Of a stretch of 64,000 nucleotides of DNA, positions 44,240 through 56,079 are shown one piece after another (positions within the stretch are counted from its first letter, which is position 1; each line of letters opens with the position of its first letter). The position numbers were made by a program, and so were the translations under genes. The DNA lies in assembly GCA_027405735.1 (NCBI GenBank), contig JAPEHQ010000020.1, positions 186,001 to 250,000 of the forward strand, in the 5' to 3' direction. The notes beneath the pieces are model-generated. The model had not been told where the DNA came from. It worked only from the letters and a program-made list of their open reading frames with translations, and did not search any database. Source of the DNA: Mucor racemosus (taxonomy: Eukaryota; Mucoromycota; Mucoromycetes; Mucorales; Mucoraceae).

Positions 44240-45844
44240 ATGGCTGTTAAGGAAGTGAATGCTGAAGGACAGCCTGCTGTCAACAGCAATGGTGTCCCTT
44301 TATTTAAAAGTAAATTAACAAAGCATGAGGAAGAAGTTGACAATGAAGTTGTTTATGAATTTGGTGGTCCCGCTGGAGCACTTGGTATGATGTTGGGTTT
44401 CCCTTGTCTCATGTATTATTTCTGGATTTGTTTGGAATATCATCAAGGTCATCTCATTACTCCTACTTCTTATACAAAGGATGGAATCATTCAATTCCTT
44501 TCTGAAGAAATTCTTGCTAAAATCGCTCTTGGAGCTCTCCCTACATTGACCTCTGTCAAGATTTATATGGGTTTTGTTGCATATAGTTTCCTTTGTGCTT
44601 ATTTCATGCCTGGCCCTATCGTTAATGGTCTTCCCCTTCCTTCTTTGAAGGGTGGCAAAGTATGTAAACAAAACAAAACAAAACAAAATTCTATATTTTG
44701 ACTAGTGTCAAAAGAGAGATAGAGATAGAGAGAGAGAAACATGTGCTAAATTATTATTTTTAATAGCTTCCTTATCTCTGTAATGCTTTGTCATCTTGGT
44801 ATTTGACCCTTGCACTTTCAGTTGTTCTTCATGTAACTGGTATTTTCCGTTTGACCTCAATCATTGAGAACTTTGGTGGCATTATGACCACTGCAATCAT
44901 TTGGGGTTTCACAATGTCTTTCCTCGTTTATACCACTTCCATGATGAAAGGTACCCAACATCGTATGTCAGGTAAACCCATTTACGATTTCTTCATGGGT
45001 GCTCCCTTGAACCCTCGCATTGGTCCTGTTGATTTGAAGATGTGGGCAGAGTGTCGTGTACCATGGCCTATTCTTTTCTTCACTTCTGTTTCTTGTGCTT
45101 TGAAACAATATGAGATGCGTGGTTATGTCAGTGGCCCTGTTGCCTTTATGGTTCTTGCTCACTTTTTGTATACTAATGCCTGTCAAAAGGGTGAAGAATG
45201 TATTCCTACTTCTTTCGATATGTTTTATGAAAAGGATGGTAAAGTGCATATAATTAAATCAAGGGGAGTGTTGTGTATTAAATGTGTTCGTTTTAGGTTT
45301 CATGCTTATTTTCTGGAACATGGCAGGTGTCCCTTTCACATACGGTTATTCCTCAATTTATCTCATGAAATACGAGTTAACTACTGGTGAAACCATCAGT
45401 CATAGTTGGGCTTATACCATTGCTATTTATTCTATCCTTCTTGCTGCTTACTACGTTTTCGATACTGGTAATTCTCAAAAGAACCGTTTCCGTATGGAAC
45501 AAAATGGTTCATTCATTGATCGTAATGCTTTCCCTCAACTTCCTTGGGGTAGAATTAAGAATCCTACTTATGTCAAGACTCAAAATGGTAACTTATTATT
45601 GACTTCTGGATGGTGGGGTGTTGTTCGTAAGCCTCATTACACTGCTGATTTATTCCAATCTGTTTCTTGGGGTTTAATCTGTGGTTTTGGATCCTTCTTG
45701 CCTTATTTCTACTTCTGTTTCTTTGTCTGTGTCTTGACTCATCGTGTTTCAAGAGATATGGAACGCTGTTCCAAGAAGTATGGCAAGGATTGGGAGGAAT
45801 ATTGTAGACGTGTCCCTTATATCTTTATTCCATATGTATTTTAA
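44240..45844 (+). CDS. ERG4: Sterol C-24(28) reductase
   Basis: Exons 44240-44659, 44767-45238 and 45297-45844 encode about 479 residues. Characteristic Erg4 segments are VVYEFGGPAGALGMMLGFPC, IYDFFMGAPLNPRIGPVDLK, FMLIFWNMAGVPFTYGYSS, GWWGVVRKPHYTADLFQS and the C-terminal KYGKDWEEYCRRVPYIFIPY. The family is polytopic in the ER membrane and uses NADPH to reduce the 24(28) double bond in the last step of ergosterol synthesis. Delta14- and delta7-reductases are related, but the EFGGP start and the NPRIGPVDLK run fit Erg4 best. Frame and phase across both introns are clean. Confidence 0.94.
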
Positions 45845-46899
45845 TTTCTTTTTTTTTTTTGTTTCTCCAACAAAAACAATCCGTACAATATTCTGTAATG
45901 ATTTACTAGAAAGTATCATTGCATTAATTTAATTTATCATTAACTCAACTAATTATTAAAAAAAGCTAATTTTAGCCCTGTAAAATTTTCATATATATTG
46001 CGATATTCGCTTGAGTAACAATGGCAGCTGCTTCTTTTTTGTTCTTTGGTGCACCACTTAATTCGGCTATTTATTCATCAGGCTTTTTGATATTTTCGTA
46101 ACACAGGAACCAAGAAAAGCTGTTAATTTCCCCCGTTCTGTGCGACAAACTGGATTAATACATGCTTATGATATAAATAAACGAGCCCTCTCCTTGATGA
46201 AATACTTAGTAATCATACTACTACGTAATTTGAGGTTTGTAATGTAATAGCATTCTGAACCTTTTCGTAAAATGATTACATCCACCACACCGAAGTTCTT
46301 ATCACGCATCGTTTTTAATATTTGTCTACTATTTCATGAACATGGCAACTAACATTGTATTTTTAACAAAATGAATGCCCAACTACTCATAAGTAATGAA
46401 AGCTTGAAACGAGACAAGAGTCAACAACGATAAGCTTCAAAAAAGAATCATCAAATCATACATTCAGACTCTCAGATGTTCAGCTTTGATGAAATGATAT
46501 CATTTTTTCACAAGTCTGATTTCGATTTCGAAGGGTGATTCATTAAAGCATACTATAAACATATTACAGTAGTGAAGATCCCAAGAAGCAAAGTGGTCTA
46601 GCTAATAATTTGAGACATTTGTAAAATTAAGAAACTGTGGAAATGTCTAGAAATGATTCTAATACATTATGCTTTCAGGATGCTTTTGTTATAATTGATA
46701 AAGTAGGGCGCTGCAAGCTTCGGTTCTGCAAAAAAGAGAGCATCAATCAAGGATTCTAAAAATGTCTATATACCACGACAAAGAACCCAGCATTAAAACT
46801 TCTGAGGATGAAGAAAACCTGTGCAATCTTCTCTAAAAAAAATTATCCCAATAGCAAATGACACATGCAAATTGTAATATATATTAAAAATAAAACGAA
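45845..46899. other. Intergenic, no supported gene
   Basis: AT-rich sequence after ERG4. A short frame near 46744-46836 (SIYHDKEPSIKTSEDEENLC then a stop) could be the end of a dead gene but has no partner. Confidence 0.4.
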
Positions 46900-47345
46900 T
46901 ACATTAGTTTTATTATATACTAGCTATAGATCCTTGTTGGCCAAAGAAACCAAGTTACTTGCTCTTTATAATCATGCTTTTCCATCTGTAAAATCCAACG
47001 TTGTCTGGCGTAAAATATCAATCTCCACCAATAGATTTTTGATCATCACAATTTCTGCAACTTCAAGAGCAACTCATTTCTCCTTGATCTTGAACAATTG
47101 GACTATGTAACCAGCTCGACCACAAAAGCCAATATAAGCAATACACGCGCCTTCGTCGTGGGTCAGTAAATGGATGTCATTGAGAACGCATGCGTTGGTT
47201 CGTTGATTTTTGGGTTGTTGTTGTAATACAGTTGCATATGTTGCATCACTTTTTTTGAATTTCAGTAAGCAGAGCTCAATATCACAGTTCTCGCCTTGCT
47301 CCAGAGCAACAATCACGTCTAATCGTCTATGATCACTATAAGAAA
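46900..47345 (-). pseudogene. Decayed unknown gene fragment
   Basis: A clean 80-codon frame reads IVALEQGENCDIELCLLKFK, then NACVLNDIHLLTHDEGACIA and YIGFCGRAGYIVQLFKIKEK before a stop. Past the stop the same frame continues as VALEVAEIVMIKNLLVEIDI, so the stop is a recent nonsense change. Upstream, SDHRRLDV precedes it without an ATG. The product is unrecognised; its style is like the R1-borne gene and it may belong to the same protein. Confidence 0.5.
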
Positions 47346-49383
47346 AAAATACAAGTACATGATATCATGAAAATAATGTTATTTTTGATTTTTAATTTTA
47401 TTTAACTATAAAAACCATGATATCTAACATTATAATAATGTAAGTAGATAATATTATTATTTAATTGCATTTACTTACATTATTTAATATATTATTTTTA
47501 TCATTTATCATATTTTATCACTATTTTTCTTGTAGTACATAGACGATATCTCCATTTAGTGACCACAAGCAAACGAGCCATGCGCTTGGGCTCGCTTGAA
47601 TTGTGATTTTTCAAGTTATTGCTTCCTTTGGCTTGGCTTGCTTAATTCAATTTTTTTAACAATTTCTTGCTTCACGCTCGGTGGATATATCGGAAGGCTG
47701 CTTGCATATTTGCTCGAAATGTTCAAAATCAAAATAGGCGTGCTTGCTTGCTTGATTTAAAAAACTCCGCCGAAAAGATAACACATATGTCGTTTAACAA
47801 TTTAAAAGCATATCAATTCGAGCAAGTATATCAAAATTTATTGCGGTTAAAGCACTGATTGTATCTTGTATAGCCACAATATTAATGATGTTGTCTTGTC
47901 CCATCTAAACCAAGAGAAAAGAAAAGAGAAAGGAAAGTATTTTAATTACTATATATTCTGTTTATTTCACGTAAGTTAATTCAGATCATCACGATGGATT
48001 GTATTTCATTCAATTACACTATAGCATCTCAAGCTTTAAAAAAATATTTCAAAATGGAATCAAAGATATCAATGTTGCATCCACCGGTTAATCGTAAGAT
48101 AATGAACCTTTTGATTTGTAATCCTTATTTTCAAGAAGTCAGCTAACTGATCTATGATAACATTCTCGATTGTTCTTATTTTCTGAAAAGCAAGATCCGG
48201 GAAGCGGGATATGTGAGGCATACCCACTTGTTGGATTTAGCTATATAAAATAAGCTGAACTTAAATGTGCTGTGTTACTAATGTAAATAAAATGACCTGA
48301 CAATGGAATGTCAGAAAGATATAATCGATCCAAAGCTGATCTTACAGATAATTGTAATATAGAATTTGTATATAATAAATAGGACAAATTATTGATATTA
48401 AATAAAGATTCTCTTCAGTTTTTGTGTGTGATTTAATTTAACAAGTTCCTTTATTAAATTATACATTTTTTCATGCTCCATTATTTATTCTAAATCCTGG
48501 GCATTTCAATCAAAAAATATCTACCTCCGCAAATTTACTGAGATGTATATTTGAAATTCTGTTCAGTAAGATCAACATCATCATTACTAAAAACAGTAAA
48601 ATTGTGTGCGAGTCTTTCTGTTATATCAAAAGATACTAATATAAAAGTACCCTGCTAAAAAATACATTTTATTAATTCATTGATGCTTCGTATTTATATG
48701 TTTTCTAAATAGTTATATGATTATTAATATTATTAATGAATTGCCGGGTATTGAGGTACTAAATATGATTTGGGAACAAATCATATACAATGGAATTTGT
48801 GGAATTGGGAATCTGTGATTGTATCATTTGGATAAGATGTAAGATTGCTTATGTTTCATTGCTGCCAAGTGTTCCTGAAGGTTCCTGGTTGTCGCTGTTA
48901 ATGCTAGTGGTTATGTAGTATGACATTTAGTATGAGTTACTAAATGTCATGCCATGTTGGATTTCAATAGTTGTTCCTGGATTTCTACATCTGGGTAAAC
49001 TTCTGATATATCGCTTTCAAAAGAATGCAGTTAATCAATGATGGAGATAGCGTTCGTAAAACAATAGACCTATATAAGCACCAATCCCCTGCATGAAACT
49101 TACCAAAATCATGCCGCAAAGTCGCTATGCGTTAACTGAAACTGATTATTAGCTGATTTGATTGGCATTAAGAAGACCAAGTGCAGGAAAGGGTGGTCAT
49201 ACTTTTATACCTAATGAACAACAAACGATACCTTGTTTTTATTGTACATTTGAAAAACAACTGATTTATTATTCATTCTCTTTTAAATTGTATCCATTTC
49301 TAAGTATTATTTCCCATCTGAAGATATACGACAGGCAGCTTACTTGGATCAGTAGTCCTAGAAGAGATTGTATTTTTTAAATT
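47346..49383. other. Gene-poor AT-rich region
   Basis: No supported gene. A 13-bp perfect hairpin (atgacatttagta / tactaaatgtcat, loop tgagt) lies at 48920-48950. Small frames at 47667-47858 and 49162-49380 are not supported. Confidence 0.45.
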
Positions 49384-49388
49384 GTTTT

Positions 49389-49698
49389 TGATTTATCGAG
49401 ACTTTGTAAATTAAAATCAACGTAAAAAGTACCGTTTATTAGAATGAATTAAATATGGGTTTATATAGTTATTGGAATTGTGTGATAAGATCTAATGGAC
49501 AGGGATCCATTAGATGTGACAATAGATATTATTATTAATGTGTATGGATATAACATGTTATGTTTCAGTGGTAATATTGCTATAAGTTATGTTTCATTGT
49601 TAGTTCCTGGGTGACAGGAACCAGTTACTGGATAGATAAGATCTGCTAGATTTGTCGGAGATCTTCTATATATCGAATGTTGTAATTCTGATAGATCA
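49389..49698 (+). mobile_element. Solo LTR-like element, family B copy 3 (310 bp)
   Basis: TGATTTATC...GATAGATCA ends are flanked by the perfect 5-bp duplication GTTTT (49384-49388 and 49699-49703). The body shares gggtttatata and the middle region with 8051-8388 and 35453-35746. This copy gives the clearest evidence that family B is a real LTR. Confidence 0.75.
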
Positions 49699-49764
49699 GT
49701 TTTCAATTAAATGTGCAGTAAACTATGGATGCTCTTTGACAATAGTTTTCTCGGTATACAGTTG

Positions 49765-50200
49765 ATTGTAGACGTTGCCCTTTGATATCATCATGCATAA
49801 TAGAGGATATTCTTTTGTACACATTTTTGAGGACATCTCCACGATAAATCAATATTTTGAAGAAATTTAAATTGGGACCTAGAGAGCTCAACGAGGTTGA
49901 TGATATGAATGTAAAAAAATTCTGCACAATTTAACAAATATTTTGGAATCTATTACGAAAATGTCAAAAAAATGAAATAAAAAAAAATGCCCAGATTTCA
50001 AACTCAGATATGTTAAAGAAGATTTTAAAACAAGTAAGTTTTATTATGAAAAAGTCTTTGGGTATCTTGATTTTTTGCAGAGATATTAAGGCTCAAAGTT
50101 TCAATTTTTCATATTTAAGCTGTAAAAACCAAAGTTGGAAGAAAAAATCATCGGTTTTTCCGAATTTATTCGACAGATGCTATAGTGATAGTCTGTAGAC
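49765..50200 (-). repeat. R1 repeat, copy E, internally deleted
   Basis: It begins gttgccctttgatatcatcatg, matching copy B near 10240, then jumps to the part matching 11140 onward (ttttgtacacatttttgagga, gagagctcaac, gatatgaatgtaaaaa). About 900 bp of the middle is missing and divergence is high. Confidence 0.65.
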
Positions 50201-50332
50201 AATTAATTGTTATTTGTAGCCCTTAAAAATATGTATCCAATCAAACTAATTTCAATAAGAAGTTTTTACTACTTTGTCATGAAAATCGCTCAAAATCGCG
50301 ATTTTTGGATGGGGGTTGGGGTCAAAAAACAA

Positions 50333-51721
50333 GAGTACACCTTCAAATCTTCACTACTCCTTAAAAAATTATTTTTTTTGAAAAAACTAAGAACAGATCT
50401 ATATATATTGCTGCTTGCAATTATTTTTATGGAACTGACATTTTGTTTGATAACTTACTGGAAAATGATATTAATAATTTATACGTTTTTGGTTTGTTTT
50501 ATGGGGTAAATTCTTTGAATTTTTATTTTGGCTCTATTTGTACCTAACAAATAATCTACTTATAATATAGACAAAAAACTTTTATTATCATTGCAAGTAA
50601 TGTTTACTTGATAAAATCAATAGGTATGCTTGTTTTTCTGATATTCCTATAATTTTTTGAACGGCTATATCTCCGCAAAAAAAATAGCTAAAAATATATG
50701 AATAGCACCATAGCTATTACAGCATTAACTTGTATTAGAATCCACGCTTACTTCAGCATATGAAAAAAATTATGGGAAAAATGTTGGAAATCTGATTTTT
50801 AGAAAAAAAAATCCATTTTAGCTTGTGGAGTGTAACTTTTTAAATTTATGGAGTGTAACTTATTTAATTTATGGAGTGTAACTTTCTTGACTGATATCTC
50901 TCAACCCCTTAATGCATTGAGTATTTACCTCTTCAAGTCGACCTAAATTACTTCAAAATCCTTCAAATAATAATGATTTAATACTGCCCAATCGGTGAAT
51001 AAATGTTGCCCAAAATTAAAGTTTTTTAACGTATGGTAATTATTGTTAAAACCGTCGTCATTTAAACTGTTTAATACAGTAGTATATAAGATGTTTTAAC
51101 TAATTAATTGTACAAAATTTTGGATGTTTCCTGAAAGCTATATATGTGCAAGGCCTTTATGGTTTATTAATACAGACTGATTTGTTATGCAGTTGAACTT
51201 AAATAAACTTAAACGAGCGATCGAAGATGTTAAATATTCAATGAAGGTTTGATTTATCGAGACTTTGTAAATTATTAAAATCAATGTAAAAAGTACCATT
51301 TATTAAAATGAATTAGATTTGCTTGGGTTTATATAGCTATTAGAATTATGTAATAAGATCTAATGGACAGGGAGATGATTATTAATCGATAAACGTGAAT
51401 GGTAATATAATTAAAATAAACATAATAGCATACCTATGGATTTTATCAAGTAAACATTACTTGCAATGATAATAAAAGTTTTTTGTCTATATTATAGGTA
51501 TATTATTTGTTAGGTACAAATAGAGCCAAAATAAAAATTCAAAGGATTTACCCCATAAAACAAACCAAAAACGTATAAATTATTAATATCATTTTCCAGT
51601 AAGTTATCAAACAAAATGTCAGTTCCATAAAAATAACTGCAAGCAGCAATATATATAAATCTGTTCTTAGTTTTTTCAAAAAAAATAATTTTTCAAGTAG
51701 TAAAGATTTGAAGGTGTACTC
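50333..51721. repeat. Second palindrome: 298-bp inverted arms
   Basis: Left arm 50333-50630 and right arm 51427-51721 are near-perfect reverse complements (gagtacaccttcaaatct...taggtatgct), separated by about 800 bp. The spacer includes an R1 tail with tggagtgtaac motifs, a zinc-finger-like ttgagtatttacc piece at about 50925, and a truncated family B LTR. Confidence 0.85.
51250..51372 (+). mobile_element. Truncated LTR, family B copy 4
   Basis: TGATTTATCGAGACTTTG through taatggacagggag matches copy 3 at 49389-49512, then stops just before the right palindrome arm. Confidence 0.6.
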
Positions 51722-51774
51722 GGAAAAAAGTTGGAGATCTGATTTTTTGGAAAAAAAATTTGTTCTAAGTTATG

Positions 51775-52160
51775 GAGTGTAACATTTCTCTATATATTTT
51801 TGAGGATATCTCCACGAAATATCAATATTTTGAAAAGACCTAAATTGTATCCGATACAGCTCAATAAGGTCTATAATATCAATGTAAAAAAATATTGCTG
51901 AGTATAACGAATATTTCGAAATCTGCTACAAAAATATCAAAAAAGGAAACACAAAAAAAAAAGCGCTTGCAATATTTTATATTTAAATATGTTATAGAGC
52001 ATCTCAAACAAGTAAGTTTTATTATTAAAAAGCATTTGTATTATATTTTAATTTTTTGATATATTATGGCTCAAACTTTCGACTTTTAAGCGATGAAAAA
52101 CACAGGTCTAGTTTTTAAAGAATTGTTCCTAGCTTATGATGTATGTTTAATTAAAATATT
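51775..52160 (-). repeat. R1 repeat, copy F fragment
   Basis: After a tggagtgtaac motif the text atatttttgaggatatctccacg, attgtatccgatacagctcaa, and gttatagagcatctc follows copy B from about 11165 to 11380 with heavy substitution. Confidence 0.55.
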
Positions 52161-53967
52161 TTTTTGAATATTTAATTCCAACATCTTGACAACATTTATT
52201 GTTTTTTTTACTACATATAATCATATGGAAGATGGCATGCTTTGACTATATCACATGCTAATTTTCAAAGTCAGGGATGTTTTGGCAATTGCACACAACT
52301 ATCAGTATTCCTCTATATGTAGTTAGATTAAATTGTACCAGTAGAGAATACTCGTTGTCGATTTAGCCCCATCATTATACTGTTGTCTAAAAAAGGATTA
52401 TCCGATCAACATTTATCCATACTACATCCACAAAATGATATATGCGTGATATGTATATTATATATCATCTAAAAAGTAACAGGAATTTCAAAGTAAGACG
52501 CTGACAACAATATACAACAGTGCATCATGTATTGTACATATGGTGCAGATATGATATGTTATACATGATGTAATCACGTTTTACAATTAGGAAAATGCAC
52601 GACCCTCATTTACGGATTCATATAATGAAATTACATTTTTATAATTTACAGCGTATAGAAAGATTTCTCATATTCTATAAATACTGCTGTATACGCAAGT
52701 AAGATATGTGCATAAAATAGAAGAATGACTGTTACACGAATTCCAAGCATTTGAGTTATAATAATATGCGTTTCATGCATGAAAAACAACGATGAAATAG
52801 GGAAAATCTCAAATCTACCTCGATTTTCGTTATCCCCTTAATTTTCCCTGATGATATATATAATATCCTTATTAATTTTATTAAAAAAAAAGGGAATCAT
52901 GAAAATCCGTCCATTATTCGACAAAACTTATATTATAAAGAAGGAGAAATAAAAGATGGATAATCTGGGGATGACAAAAAAGTGTGCCCGATGATGATCT
53001 CTATTCTAATCCGTTGTCATTCATTTGGACATATGAATTAAGCAAGTGTCTTCTGTTCTAGTGATCTCGGACCATTTTGTTCCGATATAAATCATTATTA
53101 TGATGTAAATAACGACTGCACCACAAAGGAAGAGATGTAAATTCATCTGCTGTTTTTGTGTTGCTAATATTACTATGATAATGGTACTCATCAAATCATA
53201 TCGTAACCAGTGACAAAAAAAAAATAGTATTCAAAAAAAAAAGGAGAGAGAGAGGGAAAAAATAAATCGATATATAATGTGAGAAGGGAGAGAAAGCTAA
53301 AGTGCATCGATAGCAGCGCAGCAGTACAACAGCAGCAGCGGTTTGTAAGAAAACAAATAGCCCATAAAAAGGGGTTATCATATAGGCTCAAAAAGGGGAG
53401 CTTTTGGGGTTCGTATTATATAGTATATACAAACAAATGCAATGGCAACAAAATATGATGAACTGGCAGATTCTCTTTTCATGATTCAACAACTATTGTA
53501 TTTGTATTTGTTACACATATAGATTAGAATAAAGGAAGCCATATGATGCAGGAAAAAAAAAGTCATTTGTATACAATATTTTATTGAGTATTAGAAGGGG
53601 AAGAAAGGGGAGGAGATGATGGTGGAGGAGGAAGAGGAGAGGAGGGGGGGGGGGAGGAGGAGAAAGAAGATTATACGTTTTTTAGTGGGGTTAATCCAGG
53701 TTAGGATGACCTTGCATACAGTTTGTATATATATATATATATATATATGATTGTATTAGACTATTTATAAATCAAACGACTTTTTTTCTTTCTCTTCAGG
53801 TCTAGTTTAGTTCTTGTTCTTTTTTACTTTTATTTCTTCTTTATCTTGGATACAATTAAATTTGTATTGGCAACAATCAAAGTAATAATAAAAATAAAAC
53901 AGATATAATAATAATAATAAGGGTTTTCATCTTCTTTAAAAGTATATATTAATACAACACACATATC
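52161..53967. other. Upstream region of Sel1 gene; polypurine tract
   Basis: No supported gene. A 47-nt all-purine stretch with a run of 11 G lies at 53624-53670, and a (TA)n tract at 53728-53748. The sequence from about 53780 is probably the 5' leader and promoter of the Sel1-repeat gene. Confidence 0.5.
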
Positions 53968-56079
53968 ATGTCATCTGCATCAACAAATTCTACTCTTTCT
54001 TCTTCTTCCTCTACTAATAATCTACCTTTAATACAACAATTAATGCATTATTCACGAAACATATTTGGTAAAATTACAAGCAACAATATCAATCAACAAA
54101 AACGTTCATCAATTGAAAATATATACCCAGCTCATCCAACAATCATCGTAAAACCGACACAAGATCAATCGATGAACAGCATTAAAATGATCGACCAAGC
54201 AGAAAATTATTTATTCGGTAGAAATGGCTTTCAAAAAGACTATAAAACCACCATCAAATTACTTTTAAAAGCAACACAATACAATCAAACTGCTTATGCC
54301 ATCCTTGGATTTTGTTATGAATTTGGATTTGGTGTTACAAAAAATTTCAAAACAGCAGAACAGCATTACATTTCGGCCCTTCCATCCGACCTAAAATACG
54401 GCATCAGCGACGAAAGAATTTTGCTAGCAATTTCTCGATTAGCATTTCTGCGTAAATACGGAAGACCAGGAGTTTATATTGATCGCATAGAAGCCCATAA
54501 ATGGGAATCCCAAATAGAATTAGGCGGTTTAAAATCCATTGCATGGATTCAACGTGCAGCTACTCAAGATAATTGTGCTGCAAGCCAATATTGTCTAGGC
54601 GTTTGTTATCATGATGGTTTAGCTTTAAAGAAAAATGAAAAATCAGCTTTCCATTGGTATAAAGCAAGTGCTGATCAAGGAAATTGTCGCGGTCAAGGCA
54701 TTTTAGGTTACTGCTATGGCGAAGGATTTGGTGTAGAAAAAAATGAGGCTGAAGCAATGAGGTACTACCGACTTGCCGCATCTCAGGGGGAAACTGTTGC
54801 TATTTATAATATAGGCTACTGTTACGAAGATGGTATTGGTGTCGAAAAAAACATGAAAGAGGCTGTTAAATATTATAGGCTGGCAGCAGAACAAGACAAT
54901 GCTTTTGCTCAAAATTCTTTGGGTTATTGTTATGAAGATGGTATTGGCGTAGAAGAAAATCAAGACTTAGCTGCAATATGGTACAAACGATCTGCAGATC
55001 AAGGGTATCCATGGGCACAATGTAACTTAGGGTACTGTTATCAAAATGGTATTGGCGTACCTAAAGATGCTGCGATGAGTGTTGAATACTATAGAAAAGC
55101 TGCTGTTCAAGGACATGCTCGTGCACAACATAATCTTGGCTTTTGCTACCAAAATGGCATTGGCATTGAAAAGAATGAAGAAAAAGCAATTGAATGGTTT
55201 CAGCAAAGTGCTGAATTGGGTAACATTTTCGCATTTCATTCATTAGGTTATTGCTATCAAAACGGTGTTGGAGTTGAAATCAATGAACCAGAAGCAGTTT
55301 ATTATTACATGCTATCAGCTGAACATAATCATGCTCCTGCTCAATTATCCCTTGGTTATTGCTATCGTAATGGTATTGGAGTTGAAAAAAATGAACGCGA
55401 AGCTTGTAAATGGTTCCGTTTATCTGCTTTACAAGGTAATGCAGTTGGACAAAACTCTTTGGGATTCTGTTACGAAGAAGGCATGGGTGTCAAAAAAAAC
55501 CCACAAAAGGCAGCATATTGGTACATGAAAGCAGCGAAACAAAATAACGCTTGGGCTCAATGCAATTTGGGTTTCTGTTATGCAAATGGTATCGGCGTGC
55601 GACAAAACGCAACAAGAGCTGTTAGTTGGTATAAAAAAGCAAGTGAACAAAATCATGCAAGAGCGCAGGATAAATTAGGTGTACATTTACAAAGTGGAAT
55701 TGGTGTCACGCAGAATTTAGAATTAGCGTTCATGTTGTTTGAACGTTCAGCAAAACAAAATCATGTTGCAGGTCAATTTCATTTAGCCAATTGCTATGAA
55801 AAAGGTTTAGGTTGTTCAGTTGATCTTGGCAAAGCAACAGGTTATTTTGAAAGAGCTGCAATGGGTAATGTGAACAAAATTATAAAAAAAACTTGTAAAA
55901 AAACTAATCAAAATATGCATTTAATAGCTGGCTGTAGAAGCTCACATGAACGGTTAAGAAGATTGCTCGTAAGAGTATGTTTGTTATCTCCTGATACGCT
56001 TCCTTCTGTCACTACAATGAGTGAAAGTGAATTACTATCGAAAGGTTTTATCATAGGTTGTAGTGCTCCTGCCGCTTGA
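53968..56079 (+). CDS. Sel1-repeat protein (13 repeats)
   Basis: The frame is open for 703 codons. After a ~60-residue Ser/Asn-rich start, thirteen Sel1-like (SLR) units of about 36 residues each carry the LGYCYxxGxGVxKN consensus. They form a helical scaffold. Such proteins act as adaptors (yeast Chs4/Skt5 for chitin synthase; Hrd3), but this one has no C-terminal CAAX and its partner cannot be named. A probable intron of 63 nt (55865-55927: gtaatg, actaatc branch, ttaatag) has no stop and is a multiple of three, so both spliced (682 aa) and read-through (703 aa) forms stay in frame. The spliced junction AAMAGCRSSHERLRRLL reads as a natural end of the last repeat. Confidence 0.85.
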   Translation: MSSASTNSTLSSSSSTNNLPLIQQLMHYSRNIFGKITSNNINQQKRSSIENIYPAHPTIIVKPTQDQSMNSIKMIDQAENYLFGRNGFQKDYKTTIKLLLKATQYNQTAYAILGFCYEFGFGVTKNFKTAEQHYISALPSDLKYGISDERILLAISRLAFLRKYGRPGVYIDRIEAHKWESQIELGGLKSIAWIQRAATQDNCAASQYCLGVCYHDGLALKKNEKSAFHWYKASADQGNCRGQGILGYCYGEGFGVEKNEAEAMRYYRLAASQGETVAIYNIGYCYEDGIGVEKNMKEAVKYYRLAAEQDNAFAQNSLGYCYEDGIGVEENQDLAAIWYKRSADQGYPWAQCNLGYCYQNGIGVPKDAAMSVEYYRKAAVQGHARAQHNLGFCYQNGIGIEKNEEKAIEWFQQSAELGNIFAFHSLGYCYQNGVGVEINEPEAVYYYMLSAEHNHAPAQLSLGYCYRNGIGVEKNEREACKWFRLSALQGNAVGQNSLGFCYEEGMGVKKNPQKAAYWYMKAAKQNNAWAQCNLGFCYANGIGVRQNATRAVSWYKKASEQNHARAQDKLGVHLQSGIGVTQNLELAFMLFERSAKQNHVAGQFHLANCYEKGLGCSVDLGKATGYFERAAMGNVNKIIKKTCKKTNQNMHLIAGCRSSHERLRRLLVRVCLLSPDTLPSVTTMSESELLSKGFIIGCSAPAA

